Shown in pieces: positions 46,145 through 53,940 of a DNA stretch of 64,000 bases. The notes beneath the pieces were generated by a model. The model saw nothing but the letters and a program-made list of their open reading frames with translations. It ran no database searches and was not told where the DNA came from. The number at the start of each line of letters is the position of its first letter. The stretch's first letter is position 1. The stretch is from Alkanindiges hydrocarboniclasticus (lineage in GTDB: Bacteria > Pseudomonadota > Gammaproteobacteria > Pseudomonadales > Moraxellaceae). Position numbers and translations under genes: made by a program. Location of the stretch: contig NZ_MLCN01000014.1 in the NCBI RefSeq assembly GCF_001982605.1, forward strand, positions 80,286 through 144,285, read 5' to 3'.

Positions 46145-46744
46145 TTAATGGGAAGCCAGCAAACGGCTACTACAACCAGCTTCATGGTCATTGACCAAAC
46201 CTGCGGCCTGCATAAAGGCATAGCAAGTGGTTGGCCCAACAAACTTGAAACCGGCTTTTTTGAGTGATTTTGACATTGCCAGACTGTCCGCCGTTTGCAC
46301 AGGGTTTTGTGTGTAATTCTGAATGGCCTGCGGTTGTAGTTTTGCATTGACAAATGACCATAACCACTCAACCATATGAATGCCTTGCTGTTCCAGCGCA
46401 AGCCAGGCCCGTGCATTGGCCACAATGGCATTCAGCTTGCCAGCATGCCGGATTAAGCCCGGATTTTGCAGGTACTGGTCAATATCGTCTTCACCAAGCT
46501 GTGCCACTTTTTCAGGTAAAAAATCAAAAAAGCACTGCCGGTAGCAGTCACGTTTTTTTAGCACTGTAATCCATGACAAACCGGCCTGCTGGCCCTCCAG
46601 ACACAGCATTTCAAACAACTGCTGGCGGTCATGGCTGGGTTTGCCCCATTCATGGTCGTGGTAATGCTGGTAAAGCGGATCATGGCTACACCAACCACAA
46701 CGCTGAAAGGTAGTTTCGCTGGTCTGGGTGGATGTTATCGTCAT
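46145..46744 (-). CDS. tag: DNA-3-methyladenine glycosylase I
   Basis: Tag removes 3-methyladenine from alkylated DNA. Diagnostic parts are [20 protein letters not shown] near the start, [53 protein letters not shown] and the C-terminal NDHEAGC, whose His and Cys complete the zinc site with the N-terminal Cys and His. The ATG at 46744 is preferred to an upstream TTG at 46753. Length 199 residues is normal. It lies between the sterol-desaturase-family gene and the alcohol dehydrogenase, all on the minus strand. Confidence 0.96.
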   Translation of the reverse strand: MTITSTQTSETTFQRCGWCSHDPLYQHYHDHEWGKPSHDRQQLFEMLCLEGQQAGLSWITVLKKRDCYRQCFFDFLPEKVAQLGEDDIDQYLQNPGLIRHAGKLNAIVANARAWLALEQQGIHMVEWLWSFVNAKLQPQAIQNYTQNPVQTADSLAMSKSLKKAGFKFVGPTTCYAFMQAAGLVNDHEAGCSSRLLASH

Positions 46745-46803
46745 GTGCGGCAATCCTAGTGGCTGTGTTCCGTTGTAATCATCAACTGGTGATTCACTAA
46801 AGG

Positions 46804-47937
46804 TCAGGTTTTCTTTTTCTTGCGTTTTTTAAATGGATACACCAGTTGGTCCACAAATCCTTCCGGCACTTTGGTACCGGGCGTGGTGCCATAACGTTGC
46901 GGCAAATGAGACGGCATATACGCAGCCTTAAAAATGACGTCATAAATTGGCAAAAATGCCGCAAAATTCTTGTCCAGTGCTTCATCTTCTGAGGAGTGAT
47001 GCCAGTGATGAAACTCTGGCGTGGCAATTATCCAGCGTACATAGGGAAAGCGAAAACGCACATTGGCATGGATAAAAATGGCATGAAAGGATATAAAAAT
47101 CAGGTAGGCATAGGTGGCTGCCGGTGAAAACCCTAAAAACAACAACGGAATGTAGCCCACAAAACGGTTCATGATTAATTCAGCCACATGCACGCGGCTG
47201 GAGGCCAGCCAGTCCATTTGCAGTGATGAATGGTGCACGGCATGAATGCGCCAAAGCCGTGGCACCTTGTGCATGCTGCGGTGAATCCAGTAACTGAAAA
47301 AATCCACCACCAGCAGAATTTCAAGGAATTGCAACGCCAGCGGCTGGCTGCTCACCAGTTGGTGCAGGCGCGGGTTGATCCACTGGTTAAATAGCACCTG
47401 TGCCGGGATAATGGTAAAAAAGGCCAGCAACTGAATGCCTAAATGGCTAAACATAAAATATTTGAGGTCAGTCACCCAGCCTTTACGCAGGATTTTTTGC
47501 TGCTGGTATTTGGCAAACATGCGCTCCATGGGAATAAACACCAGCGCCAGCACCAGCAGGGTTAAAATGAAATAATCCAGCCCGGCATACACATTGCGTG
47601 CTGCATAAGGATTGCCTTCAATCTGGCCGCTGGCCAGCAAGGCTGCACAGGTATTTAAAAAAATACCACTCAGTCCCCATAGGCGGTTGGGGTTACGAAA
47701 CACCGAACACCAGCCGGCAATAAAGCCCACGCCAATTCCGGCAAATAGCAACACCTTGATCAGTAAAGGATTATAAACCGCACGCAGTTCGGGCATGGTA
47801 AGCAGGTTGGGAAATAAAAAACAAAATGCAGTCAGGCAACCCAGTAGCCCCAGACTAATGGCAATAAATGCTGAAATTTTGCCGTGGCCGTAATTGAGCG
47901 GCTGGTCTTCCAGATGTTTGCGTAGCAGGTTGGTCAT
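46804..47937 (-). CDS. Sterol desaturase / fatty acid hydroxylase family membrane protein (377 aa)
   Basis: The di-iron histidine boxes are complete: WIHRSMHKVP (~217), HAVHHSS (~234) and FHHWHHSSEDEALDKNF (~312). About six or seven membrane helices surround them; the first three (~20-110) form an extra N-terminal membrane part beyond the core domain. The C-terminus is very basic (KKRKKKKT). The family inserts oxygen or double bonds into lipids at the inner membrane; the substrate is unknown. It is the first gene of a minus-strand run with tag (59 bases) and the alcohol dehydrogenase. Confidence 0.9.
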   Translation of the reverse strand: MTNLLRKHLEDQPLNYGHGKISAFIAISLGLLGCLTAFCFLFPNLLTMPELRAVYNPLLIKVLLFAGIGVGFIAGWCSVFRNPNRLWGLSGIFLNTCAALLASGQIEGNPYAARNVYAGLDYFILTLLVLALVFIPMERMFAKYQQQKILRKGWVTDLKYFMFSHLGIQLLAFFTIIPAQVLFNQWINPRLHQLVSSQPLALQFLEILLVVDFFSYWIHRSMHKVPRLWRIHAVHHSSLQMDWLASSRVHVAELIMNRFVGYIPLLFLGFSPAATYAYLIFISFHAIFIHANVRFRFPYVRWIIATPEFHHWHHSSEDEALDKNFAAFLPIYDVIFKAAYMPSHLPQRYGTTPGTKVPEGFVDQLVYPFKKRKKKKT

Positions 47938-48112
47938 TCTTATTCCGGATAATCTGGGTATTGTGGATTGCTGTGTTGCAACTTTTATTGTTTAGCGTGC
48001 TTTAGTTATAGGTGAAAACAGGCTGCAAATCCAGTAAAAACCCGGCAAATTGTACCCGGTAAAACCCAGCCATTTGATTCAAACAGGTGTTATTTAACAA
48101 TTAGCAACCAGA

Positions 48113-48676
48113 TCACTTGCGGCTCAGGTAAGGGTAGGGGTTAATGGCGCCTTCAGCATTGCGGTAAATCCCATAATGCAGGTGTGGCGGGGTGGTACGG
48201 GCATTGCCGCTATTGCCCACATAACCAATCACATCACCGGCCTTAATCCAGTCGCCTTTTTTAAACTGGCCATAGGATTCCAGATGCGCATAATAATGCC
48301 GGCTCATATCCGGCCCCAGCACCCAGACCACATTGCCGCCCAGGGTGTTGATGCCAACCGACATCACCATGCCCTCTGTGGTACTCAGCACCGGCGTGCC
48401 ACGCTTGGCAAAAATATCCACGCCTTCATGGCTGCGTCCCTGACTGCGTGCTGCACCCCAGGTATCAGCAATTTGCTGTGGTTTAACACCCTGTACCGGC
48501 ACTGGCAACTGGGCCGGTAACGGGGTTTGCATCAGGTACAGATATTCCATCGGCAACTGAAACATGCCCGGTTGCTGGCCAGATTCGGGTCGCTGGCATC
48601 CGGTCAGGATCGTGATTAACAGGCCAACAAGGCTGGCCTGCTGCCATCTGCGGTACTGCAATCCAGAAAACTGCAT
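48113..48676 (-). CDS. M23-family (LytM-type) peptidase lipoprotein (187 aa)
   Basis: The lipobox ILTGC at ~23-27 marks a lipoprotein. The zinc peptidase motifs are intact: H-x3-D in [13 protein letters not shown] (~86), HYYAHLES and H-x-H in PPHLHYGIY (~166). It should cut peptidoglycan cross-links or glycyl-type peptides in the periplasm. Its start codon overlaps the stop of the small Sm-like gene by one base (TAATG). It closely resembles the peptidase at 48978-49577, sharing [27 protein letters not shown] and the NPY-YL ending. Confidence 0.92.
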   Translation of the reverse strand: MQFSGLQYRRWQQASLVGLLITILTGCQRPESGQQPGMFQLPMEYLYLMQTPLPAQLPVPVQGVKPQQIADTWGAARSQGRSHEGVDIFAKRGTPVLSTTEGMVMSVGINTLGGNVVWVLGPDMSRHYYAHLESYGQFKKGDWIKAGDVIGYVGNSGNARTTPPHLHYGIYRNAEGAINPYPYLSRK

Positions 48677-48930
48677 TAATCCGGCATAATCCAGGTCATC
48701 CAGTGCTGCTCAAAAACATCCCAGAACTGAAGGCGGCCTAGATCAATATCTTCAAAATTCACCCAGCTATCCTGTCCGGATTTTTCATTAAAACCGGTAC
48801 TGATCAGCAAGGCATCTTCATTAATTTCCATAATCCAGCCTTGCAGCATTTGGCCGTTTTTCAGGTAAATGCGCTGCTGGTTACCGCATTCGGCAAAATT
48901 TGCCATGTGTTCTGCCAGTGCAATGGACAT
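48676..48930 (-). CDS. Small Hfq/Sm-like protein (84 aa)
   Basis: The stretch [20 protein letters not shown] then ALLIST follows the Sm1 motif of Hfq (IYLVNGIKLQGQI...) position by position: I-Y-L-x-N-G-x-x-L-Q-G-x-I. The Sm2 part differs: Hfq has YKHAI, here the chain runs [20 protein letters not shown]. There is no signal peptide. It lies between two M23 peptidase genes, 47 bases from one and overlapping the other by one base, so it is probably co-translated with them. Assignment to the Sm fold is inference from the motif; whether it binds RNA is unknown. Confidence 0.75.
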   Translation of the reverse strand: MSIALAEHMANFAECGNQQRIYLKNGQMLQGWIMEINEDALLISTGFNEKSGQDSWVNFEDIDLGRLQFWDVFEQHWMTWIMPD

Positions 48931-48977
48931 GCTAATCCCTTAAAAAATAAACCTAAAATTACAAGCAGGCCTGACCC

Positions 48978-49577
48978 TTACGATTTGAACAAATACAGGT
49001 AAGGATTCACGGCACCACGGCCCTTGCCACTTAAGTAAATCCCATAATGCAAATGAGGAGAGCCGCCCCGAGCATTGCCGGTATTGCCCACATAGCCAAT
49101 TACCTGCCCTTTCTTTACCCGGTCACCAACGTTCAGGCCGCGCTTGTGCTTGTCGAGGTGCGCATAATAATGATAGCTACCTGCCGGGCCTGCAATCCAG
49201 ATGACTTTTCCACCTAAATTGTTATTGCGCATGTCGACCACCACGCCCATGGTGGCACTCAGCACCTTGGTGCCACGCTCGGCCATGATGTCAATGCCTT
49301 CATGGCTGCGTCCCTGACTGCGTGCTGCTCCCCAAGTGTTGGTGAGCTTGGCCGCCTTGATTCCCTTGACTGGTATGGGCAGGCGCTCCGGCAAGGGAAC
49401 AGTACGCAAGGCATTAATTTGCGCCTGCGCTGCTGGAGGCAGGGGGGTTTTCTTGGGGGTGGACGTACAACCTGCCAGTATGCTCAGGCCAAGCAGCAGC
49501 AGGATTTGACTAAAAAAACTAAAAGTATGATCAACTGACCAGGTCGGCCAGCGCGGCGTCAGTACATGATCCTTCAT
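48978..49577 (-). CDS. M23-family (LytM-type) peptidase lipoprotein (199 aa)
   Basis: The ATG at 49577 is preferred to a GTG at 49595. The signal ends in lipobox SILAGC (~32-37). Zinc motifs are intact: SHEGIDIMAERGT, HYYAHLDKHKRGLN and SPHLHYGIY. It is a paralogue of 48113-48676 and the first gene of the three-gene set. A role in peptidoglycan remodelling at the envelope is the family expectation. No division or LPS-trafficking partner is encoded nearby. Confidence 0.92.
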   Translation of the reverse strand: MKDHVLTPRWPTWSVDHTFSFFSQILLLLGLSILAGCTSTPKKTPLPPAAQAQINALRTVPLPERLPIPVKGIKAAKLTNTWGAARSQGRSHEGIDIMAERGTKVLSATMGVVVDMRNNNLGGKVIWIAGPAGSYHYYAHLDKHKRGLNVGDRVKKGQVIGYVGNTGNARGGSPHLHYGIYLSGKGRGAVNPYLYLFKS

Positions 49578-49710
49578 AAGCGCATGGTTTTCCACTAAAG
49601 ACTAATCAACTATGAGGATAACCCGATAATGAAAAACCAGCCATCACTTCAATACGGCAGCAGGCAAACAATTCGCTGCCAATTGGCTATGGGATTAATT
49701 AACCAGCGGA

Positions 49711-50445
49711 TTATTTGTTTTTATACATGTAAAGCAGGCCACAAAAAGCCACAATCATAAGCAGCAGTTTAAGTTTGGGATCAAATGCTTCACGCATGGC
49801 CATCTGATGGGCTTTTTTAGCACCAGGATCGCCTGGCATCAGTGCATTCACACTGGTAAGGCTACTGAGTTCCTCGGGTTGATCGCCTTGACCGACAATT
49901 ACATACAGCGCCAGCGGCTTAAAATCCTGCTGGGCCTGACTCACGAGGCTCAGCTTTAAGGTGCCATCTGCATCAATACTTTGCGTATAGTCAGTGGTGG
50001 TACTATAAACCCTGATTTTCTTGCGGTTAAAGTCTATGGGCAGTACCAGCGAAGGAATCGTGACATCCAGTTGACTGTCCAATAGATCGGCCACATCATC
50101 GTTTTCATCCAGTGCAAAGTCCTGTGGACTGGGCAGGTTATCAGCAATCAGCTTGATCTGCTGCGGGTTACTGGACAATAAAAGGTCATCACTTTGCAGG
50201 GCAAGCTGGTGATAAGCCTCACGACTGTCGCCTTGTTTTAACCCCACATAATACAGGCATATCCATACTCCCAGATTTGGATTGAGGTTGTTGAGCAGCA
50301 ACGTATTGTCACTGCTGGGTGCAGCGCTGCTCAAGTTTGTAATTTGTTTAAAGCCCAGAACCTTGGGTTCCAGTCCTGCATAAGCCAGTTGGCAAAACAG
50401 GCTGAACAGCACCCCGAGGCTAAACATCCTCAATAAAATTGTCAT
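49711..50445 (-). CDS. Uncharacterised exported single-pass protein (244 aa), paralogue of 50485-51201
   Basis: I do not recognise the family. There is a signal peptide (LGVLFSLFCQLAYA|G), a beta-rich middle, and a C-terminal helix (LLLMIVAFCGLLYMYKNK) that would leave most of the protein in the periplasm. FKPLALYVIVGQGDQPEELSS matches LTPVALYAIAGQGPVPEEIQQ in the next gene upstream, so the two are paralogues. A cysteine lies at WICLYYVGLKQGD. The two genes are 39 bases apart on the same strand and probably form an operon. Function unknown. Confidence 0.7.
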   Translation of the reverse strand: MTILLRMFSLGVLFSLFCQLAYAGLEPKVLGFKQITNLSSAAPSSDNTLLLNNLNPNLGVWICLYYVGLKQGDSREAYHQLALQSDDLLLSSNPQQIKLIADNLPSPQDFALDENDDVADLLDSQLDVTIPSLVLPIDFNRKKIRVYSTTTDYTQSIDADGTLKLSLVSQAQQDFKPLALYVIVGQGDQPEELSSLTSVNALMPGDPGAKKAHQMAMREAFDPKLKLLLMIVAFCGLLYMYKNK

Positions 50446-50484
50446 TCTGATCTCTCTGATTTTAATGAATATATTAAGGTTTGA

Positions 50485-51201
50485 TTAACGCGTGGCATAG
50501 CGGTAAAACCCGTAAAGCGCTGCCATTGCAATCAATACTGAATAAATAATATGCCGGTAGCGCTGAAACCATGAGCCTCTGGTCTGGTCAATAAACTGCT
50601 GGATTTCTTCGGGCACCGGGCCTTGGCCAGCAATGGCATACAGGGCAACCGGGGTCAGGTTTTCTGTGTGAGTAAGGTTGATGCCAATGCTGCTGGGCGC
50701 CCGTAATAATTCGCCATAGTTATAAAATTTCAGCAGGCTCTGGGAGCGTAACTGCTCTGGGGCAAACCGGCTTAAATCCGGGCTTTCAATCAGCACATGC
50801 GCATCCGGGAGTTGTTGCGAAAGCAGCGTCTGAAATACAGAGAATTTTTTAGGCTCACCCTTAGCCATGGACTTGCTGTTAAAAGCAATGTGTACATCTG
50901 CGACATTGACAAATATACCTTGCGGCATGGCTTCAAAGCGGGTATCGCCGCCGCCATTTTCGAGCGCTGCAATATAATAATAAAAGACCCACGGCGCACC
51001 GTTATCGCGTTTGGCATCCAGATAAGCCTCACTGCCGTCTTCTGAGTCAGAGGTAGGGTCAAACCACTGGCTATAACTAAATAGTTGTGTGGTTTCTTCA
51101 ATGGCAAATGTCTGCTGTGATATCAATAAATTACTAAAAAACAAACTGATGCAGAGCAAAATATTCAACAGAAGGCCATTAGAATTTTTATGAGTTTTCA
51201 T
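50485..51201 (-). CDS. Uncharacterised exported single-pass protein (238 aa), paralogue of 49711-50445
   Basis: The ATG at 51201 gives a signal-like segment (LLLNILLCISLFFSNLLI). A beta-rich periplasmic part follows, with APWVFYYYIAALENGG and LTPVALYAIAGQGPVPEEIQ, then a C-terminal helix (YSVLIAMAALYGFYRYATR). The paralogue at 49711 shares the ALY.I.GQG..PEE block and the same topology. The upstream gap is AT-rich. A TTG at 51240 is in frame but unlikely as start. The family is not recognised. Confidence 0.7.
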   Translation of the reverse strand: MKTHKNSNGLLLNILLCISLFFSNLLISQQTFAIEETTQLFSYSQWFDPTSDSEDGSEAYLDAKRDNGAPWVFYYYIAALENGGGDTRFEAMPQGIFVNVADVHIAFNSKSMAKGEPKKFSVFQTLLSQQLPDAHVLIESPDLSRFAPEQLRSQSLLKFYNYGELLRAPSSIGINLTHTENLTPVALYAIAGQGPVPEEIQQFIDQTRGSWFQRYRHIIYSVLIAMAALYGFYRYATR

Positions 51202-51315
51202 GGTTAACAAGCGCTTGAATTTATAGCGCAAGTTTAGCAATTTTAAATTTAATGTAAAGTTGAGTTAATAAATTTTAATTCTTGTAAACAACTTCTTGTC
51301 ATTCTCAGGTCGTCT

Positions 51316-52368
51316 TTAACACTGTCCTAACACCTTCAGCATGGCTTTTGGCAGGCCCTTATCCATTGCCTGCTGTTTATCCAGCCACTGGCTAGCCGCA
51401 AAATAGTGCTGTAATGCATCATGTTGGGCAGCATTGACCTTAAATACCTGCGGTGTTAAAAACCAGCTAAAGTGAGTAAAGGAATGCTTAACCGTTGGTA
51501 AGCTGCATCCTGTGGTGAGTGAAAACTGGGCTTGAAATGCAGCCAGCTCAGTTTGCTCAACAATCGGCAGGCAATACAGGCCACCCCATAACCCTTCACT
51601 TGGGCGTTGCTGCCATAACCATTGCCCGGTTTGTTCATGTTCTATAATAATGACGACCGCGTGTTTCACAGGCGTGGCTTTGGCTGCCTTTTTTTGCGGA
51701 AATTCCAGTACCCGGTTTTGCTGGTAGGCCTTGCAGTCCTCACGCACCGGACAATACAGACATAAAGGTTTCTTGCTGGTACACAGGGTGGCACCCAGAT
51801 CCATAATGGCCTGCGTGTAGTCAGCATTGCGCTGCACCGGGGTCAAGACGGTAGCCAGTTGCCAAAGCTGTGCCACTACTGGGCTAGACATACTGTCGCC
51901 TGCAATCGCCTGATGACGGCTGAGCACCCGCTTGACGTTGCCATCCATAATCACGCCATACTGCTGCAAGCCTAGCGACATCAGCGCACCAGCGGTAGAG
52001 CGGCCAATACCCGAGAGTGCCATCCAGCCTTCTAGCGTGTGCGGAAAGCTGCCCTGTGCCACCACCTGCTGTGCGGCCTTGTGCAGGTTACGCGCCCGTG
52101 CATAATAACCAAGCCCGGCCCAATATGGAGCTACGTCATCCCAGCTGGCCTGCGCCAGACTTTCCACGCTGGGAAACCGCTGCATAAAGCGGTCAAAATA
52201 ATTTAGCACCGTTTTGACCTGCGTTTGTTGCAGCATAATTTCCGATACCCACACTTTGTATGGATGCTTGTCTGGATAATCGCGAACCTGCCACGGCAAG
52301 TCATGGCGGCCATGCTGGTCAAACCAGTCCAGCAGGCGAGTGGCAAAATCGGCAGATTGGTCGGTCAT
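51316..52368 (-). CDS. mutY: A/G-specific adenine glycosylase
   Basis: MutY removes adenine mispaired with 8-oxoguanine or guanine. The catalytic Glu lies in VSEIMLQQTQVKTV (~40); the helix-hairpin-helix and catalytic Asp in LSGIGRSTAGALMSLG and IMDGNVKRVLSR (~115-145); the four [4Fe-4S] cysteines in CTSKKPLCLYCPVREDC (~198-214); and the C-terminal NUDIX-like 8-oxoG recognition domain in AVVIIIEHEQTGQWLWQQRP onward. The ATG at 52368 is preferred to a TTG at 52380. Length 350 is normal. Confidence 0.97.
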   Translation of the reverse strand: MTDQSADFATRLLDWFDQHGRHDLPWQVRDYPDKHPYKVWVSEIMLQQTQVKTVLNYFDRFMQRFPSVESLAQASWDDVAPYWAGLGYYARARNLHKAAQQVVAQGSFPHTLEGWMALSGIGRSTAGALMSLGLQQYGVIMDGNVKRVLSRHQAIAGDSMSSPVVAQLWQLATVLTPVQRNADYTQAIMDLGATLCTSKKPLCLYCPVREDCKAYQQNRVLEFPQKKAAKATPVKHAVVIIIEHEQTGQWLWQQRPSEGLWGGLYCLPIVEQTELAAFQAQFSLTTGCSLPTVKHSFTHFSWFLTPQVFKVNAAQHDALQHYFAASQWLDKQQAMDKGLPKAMLKVLGQC

Positions 52369-52482
52369 AATCGGGTTCAAGCGGGCAGCACCTGTTTTGG
52401 GCTTGATGATAAAATTCAGACTATTAATGGGGGCAAAACGTCAACCCACAAGGACAATTACGAGTTAATAAGGTTGCTATCC

Positions 52483-52932
52483 ATGAATATGTTTTTAACC
52501 AATTTAGCCACGAGTTCCCACCACTTTAAAAAGCCATATGACACTGATTATAGAGAGCTTTTAATAGATGCCTGTGATCAATTAGCAGAAACAGCAAAAT
52601 TTAAATTATTTGTTTGTGACGATATAGCGTGGAATGTTGATGTAAGCCCTGATTTAGTGGTTTTTTTGGAGCAAGTTCCAAGTGCTATCAATCATTTAAA
52701 ATTAGGTGATAAGGCTATCATAAGTCTTTATGAACAAGGAGTAGAAACGAATATTATCCTTATTCCTCATTATAAAAACTGCTATATCACTTGTGAACCT
52801 ATGCTTCCATCGAGTACAACGCGGTGGGGTTCAAAGTGTTGTGAAATTGAGGATTTAGAGCATATCATCTTAAAGTTAGAAGTTTTTTTTAAAGCAATTT
52901 CTAGAGCTTTGGCCATCCTTATTGGAGTATAA
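52483..52932 (+). CDS. AT-rich orphan protein of unknown function (149 aa)
   Basis: The frame is open further upstream, but only from 52483 does it leave the mutY region, with AAGG ten bases before the ATG. The protein is cytoplasmic-looking and acidic, with VCDDIAWNVDVSPDLVVFLE and ITCEPMLPSSTTRWGSKCCE and four cysteines; no family is recognised. Codon use and base composition are far more AT-rich than mutY or the hydrolase on either side, a sign of recent acquisition. Small lone AT-rich genes of this type are often immunity or phage-derived proteins; that is inference. Confidence 0.6.
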   Translation: MNMFLTNLATSSHHFKKPYDTDYRELLIDACDQLAETAKFKLFVCDDIAWNVDVSPDLVVFLEQVPSAINHLKLGDKAIISLYEQGVETNIILIPHYKNCYITCEPMLPSSTTRWGSKCCEIEDLEHIILKLEVFFKAISRALAILIGV

Positions 52933-52986
52933 GGAAATTAATGAGTGGTTAGAGGGTGGCTATTAAAATTTAATATCAGTGAAGTG

Positions 52987-53022
52987 AAAAAAGACCCTGC
53001 TTTTAAGCAGAGCCACTTTTTT
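52987..53022. terminator. Bidirectional hairpin terminator
   Basis: AAAAAAG (52987-52993) and CTTTTTT (53016-53022) flank the inner palindrome CTGCTTTTAAGCAG (52997-53010). It lies between the AT-rich orphan and the convergent dienelactone hydrolase gene. Confidence 0.55.
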
Positions 53023-53061
53023 AATCAATTCACTAAGTCTATTATTTTTAAGCAACTAAAA

Positions 53062-53805
53062 TTATTTAAAAATACGTTCAAAAAATGCCAGCATGGCCTG
53101 ACTGGATTGCTCGGCAGCCTGTGCATTAAAGCCCAGATCAATGCCATTAACACGGGCACGGTCATCAGCCACCGGATTGGTAAAGCCATGCTTGGCACCC
53201 GGATACACATCCACATGGTAGCGTACCTGTGCTGCATCCATTTCCTGTCTGAACTGTTCCAGACTTTCCATCGAAACCATGCTGTCTTCTGCGCCATGTT
53301 CAATCAGTAATTCAGCCTTGACCTGACCCGCCTTGGCCGGCAGTTTGGGGCTTAAGTTGCCATGAAAGCTGACCACGCCTTTGAGGTCATAGCCTTCGCG
53401 TGCCATGTCCAGTGCAATTTTGCCCCCAAAGCAAAAGCCTATGGCCGCCATGCGGGTTTCATCCACTTCTGGCTGTGCGGCCAGAATATCAAGCCCGGCC
53501 TTGGCACGTTGCATGAGCAATTCCTGATCAGCCAGCAGGTCGCTCATCCATTCATTGGCCTGACTGGCCTGATCAGTCACCTTGCCATTGCCATACACAT
53601 CAATCGCCAACGCGGCATAGCCCTGTGAGGCCAGTTCTTCGGCGCGCTGCTTGGGATAAGGCGTTAGTCCCCACCATTCCGGGCAGATGACAATGCCGGG
53701 AACAGTGCCTTTGACTTCCTTGGGCAATGCCAGGTGGCCAACCAGTGTGGTGCCTTCAGGTGAGGTATAGCGAAGTTCACGTGATACAATTGCAGGCTGT
53801 GTCAT
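53062..53805 (-). CDS. Dienelactone hydrolase family protein (247 aa)
   Basis: It has an alpha/beta-hydrolase fold of the DLH type. The nucleophile is Cys in IGFCFGGKIA (~124), the acid Asp in GAEDSMVS (~173) and His in PGAKHGFTNP (~204), with the conserved Glu in CPEWWGLTPY (~42). The family opens dienelactones in chlorocatechol breakdown, but most chromosomal copies act on unknown esters. No signal peptide. A lone gene between a terminator and the monooxygenase gene upstream, 135 bases away. Confidence 0.93.
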   Translation of the reverse strand: MTQPAIVSRELRYTSPEGTTLVGHLALPKEVKGTVPGIVICPEWWGLTPYPKQRAEELASQGYAALAIDVYGNGKVTDQASQANEWMSDLLADQELLMQRAKAGLDILAAQPEVDETRMAAIGFCFGGKIALDMAREGYDLKGVVSFHGNLSPKLPAKAGQVKAELLIEHGAEDSMVSMESLEQFRQEMDAAQVRYHVDVYPGAKHGFTNPVADDRARVNGIDLGFNAQAAEQSSQAMLAFFERIFK

Positions 53806-53856
53806 GGATAACCCTCCAGTAAGCTGTTTTTATTCAACAAAACGGCCAACAGTTTA

Positions 53857-53892
53857 CCCAGTAACAGCATGACGCAAGTACAGTTTACTGGG
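53857..53892. repeat. 8-bp inverted repeat between the monooxygenase and hydrolase genes
   Basis: CCCAGTAA (53857-53864) pairs with TTACTGGG (53885-53892) around a 20-nt loop. On the plus strand CCTTTTTG follows. It is either the terminator of the monooxygenase transcript or part of the hydrolase promoter region. Confidence 0.4.
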
Positions 53893-53940
53893 CCTTTTTG
53901 AATTGAAAATGTTACCTTAATATCTGTCGTCACCATCTTG

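Noticed and set aside
52225..52482. Upstream in-frame extension of the AT-rich orphan into mutY
   Set aside because: It is antisense to the mutY coding region and has the composition of mutY, not of the orphan.
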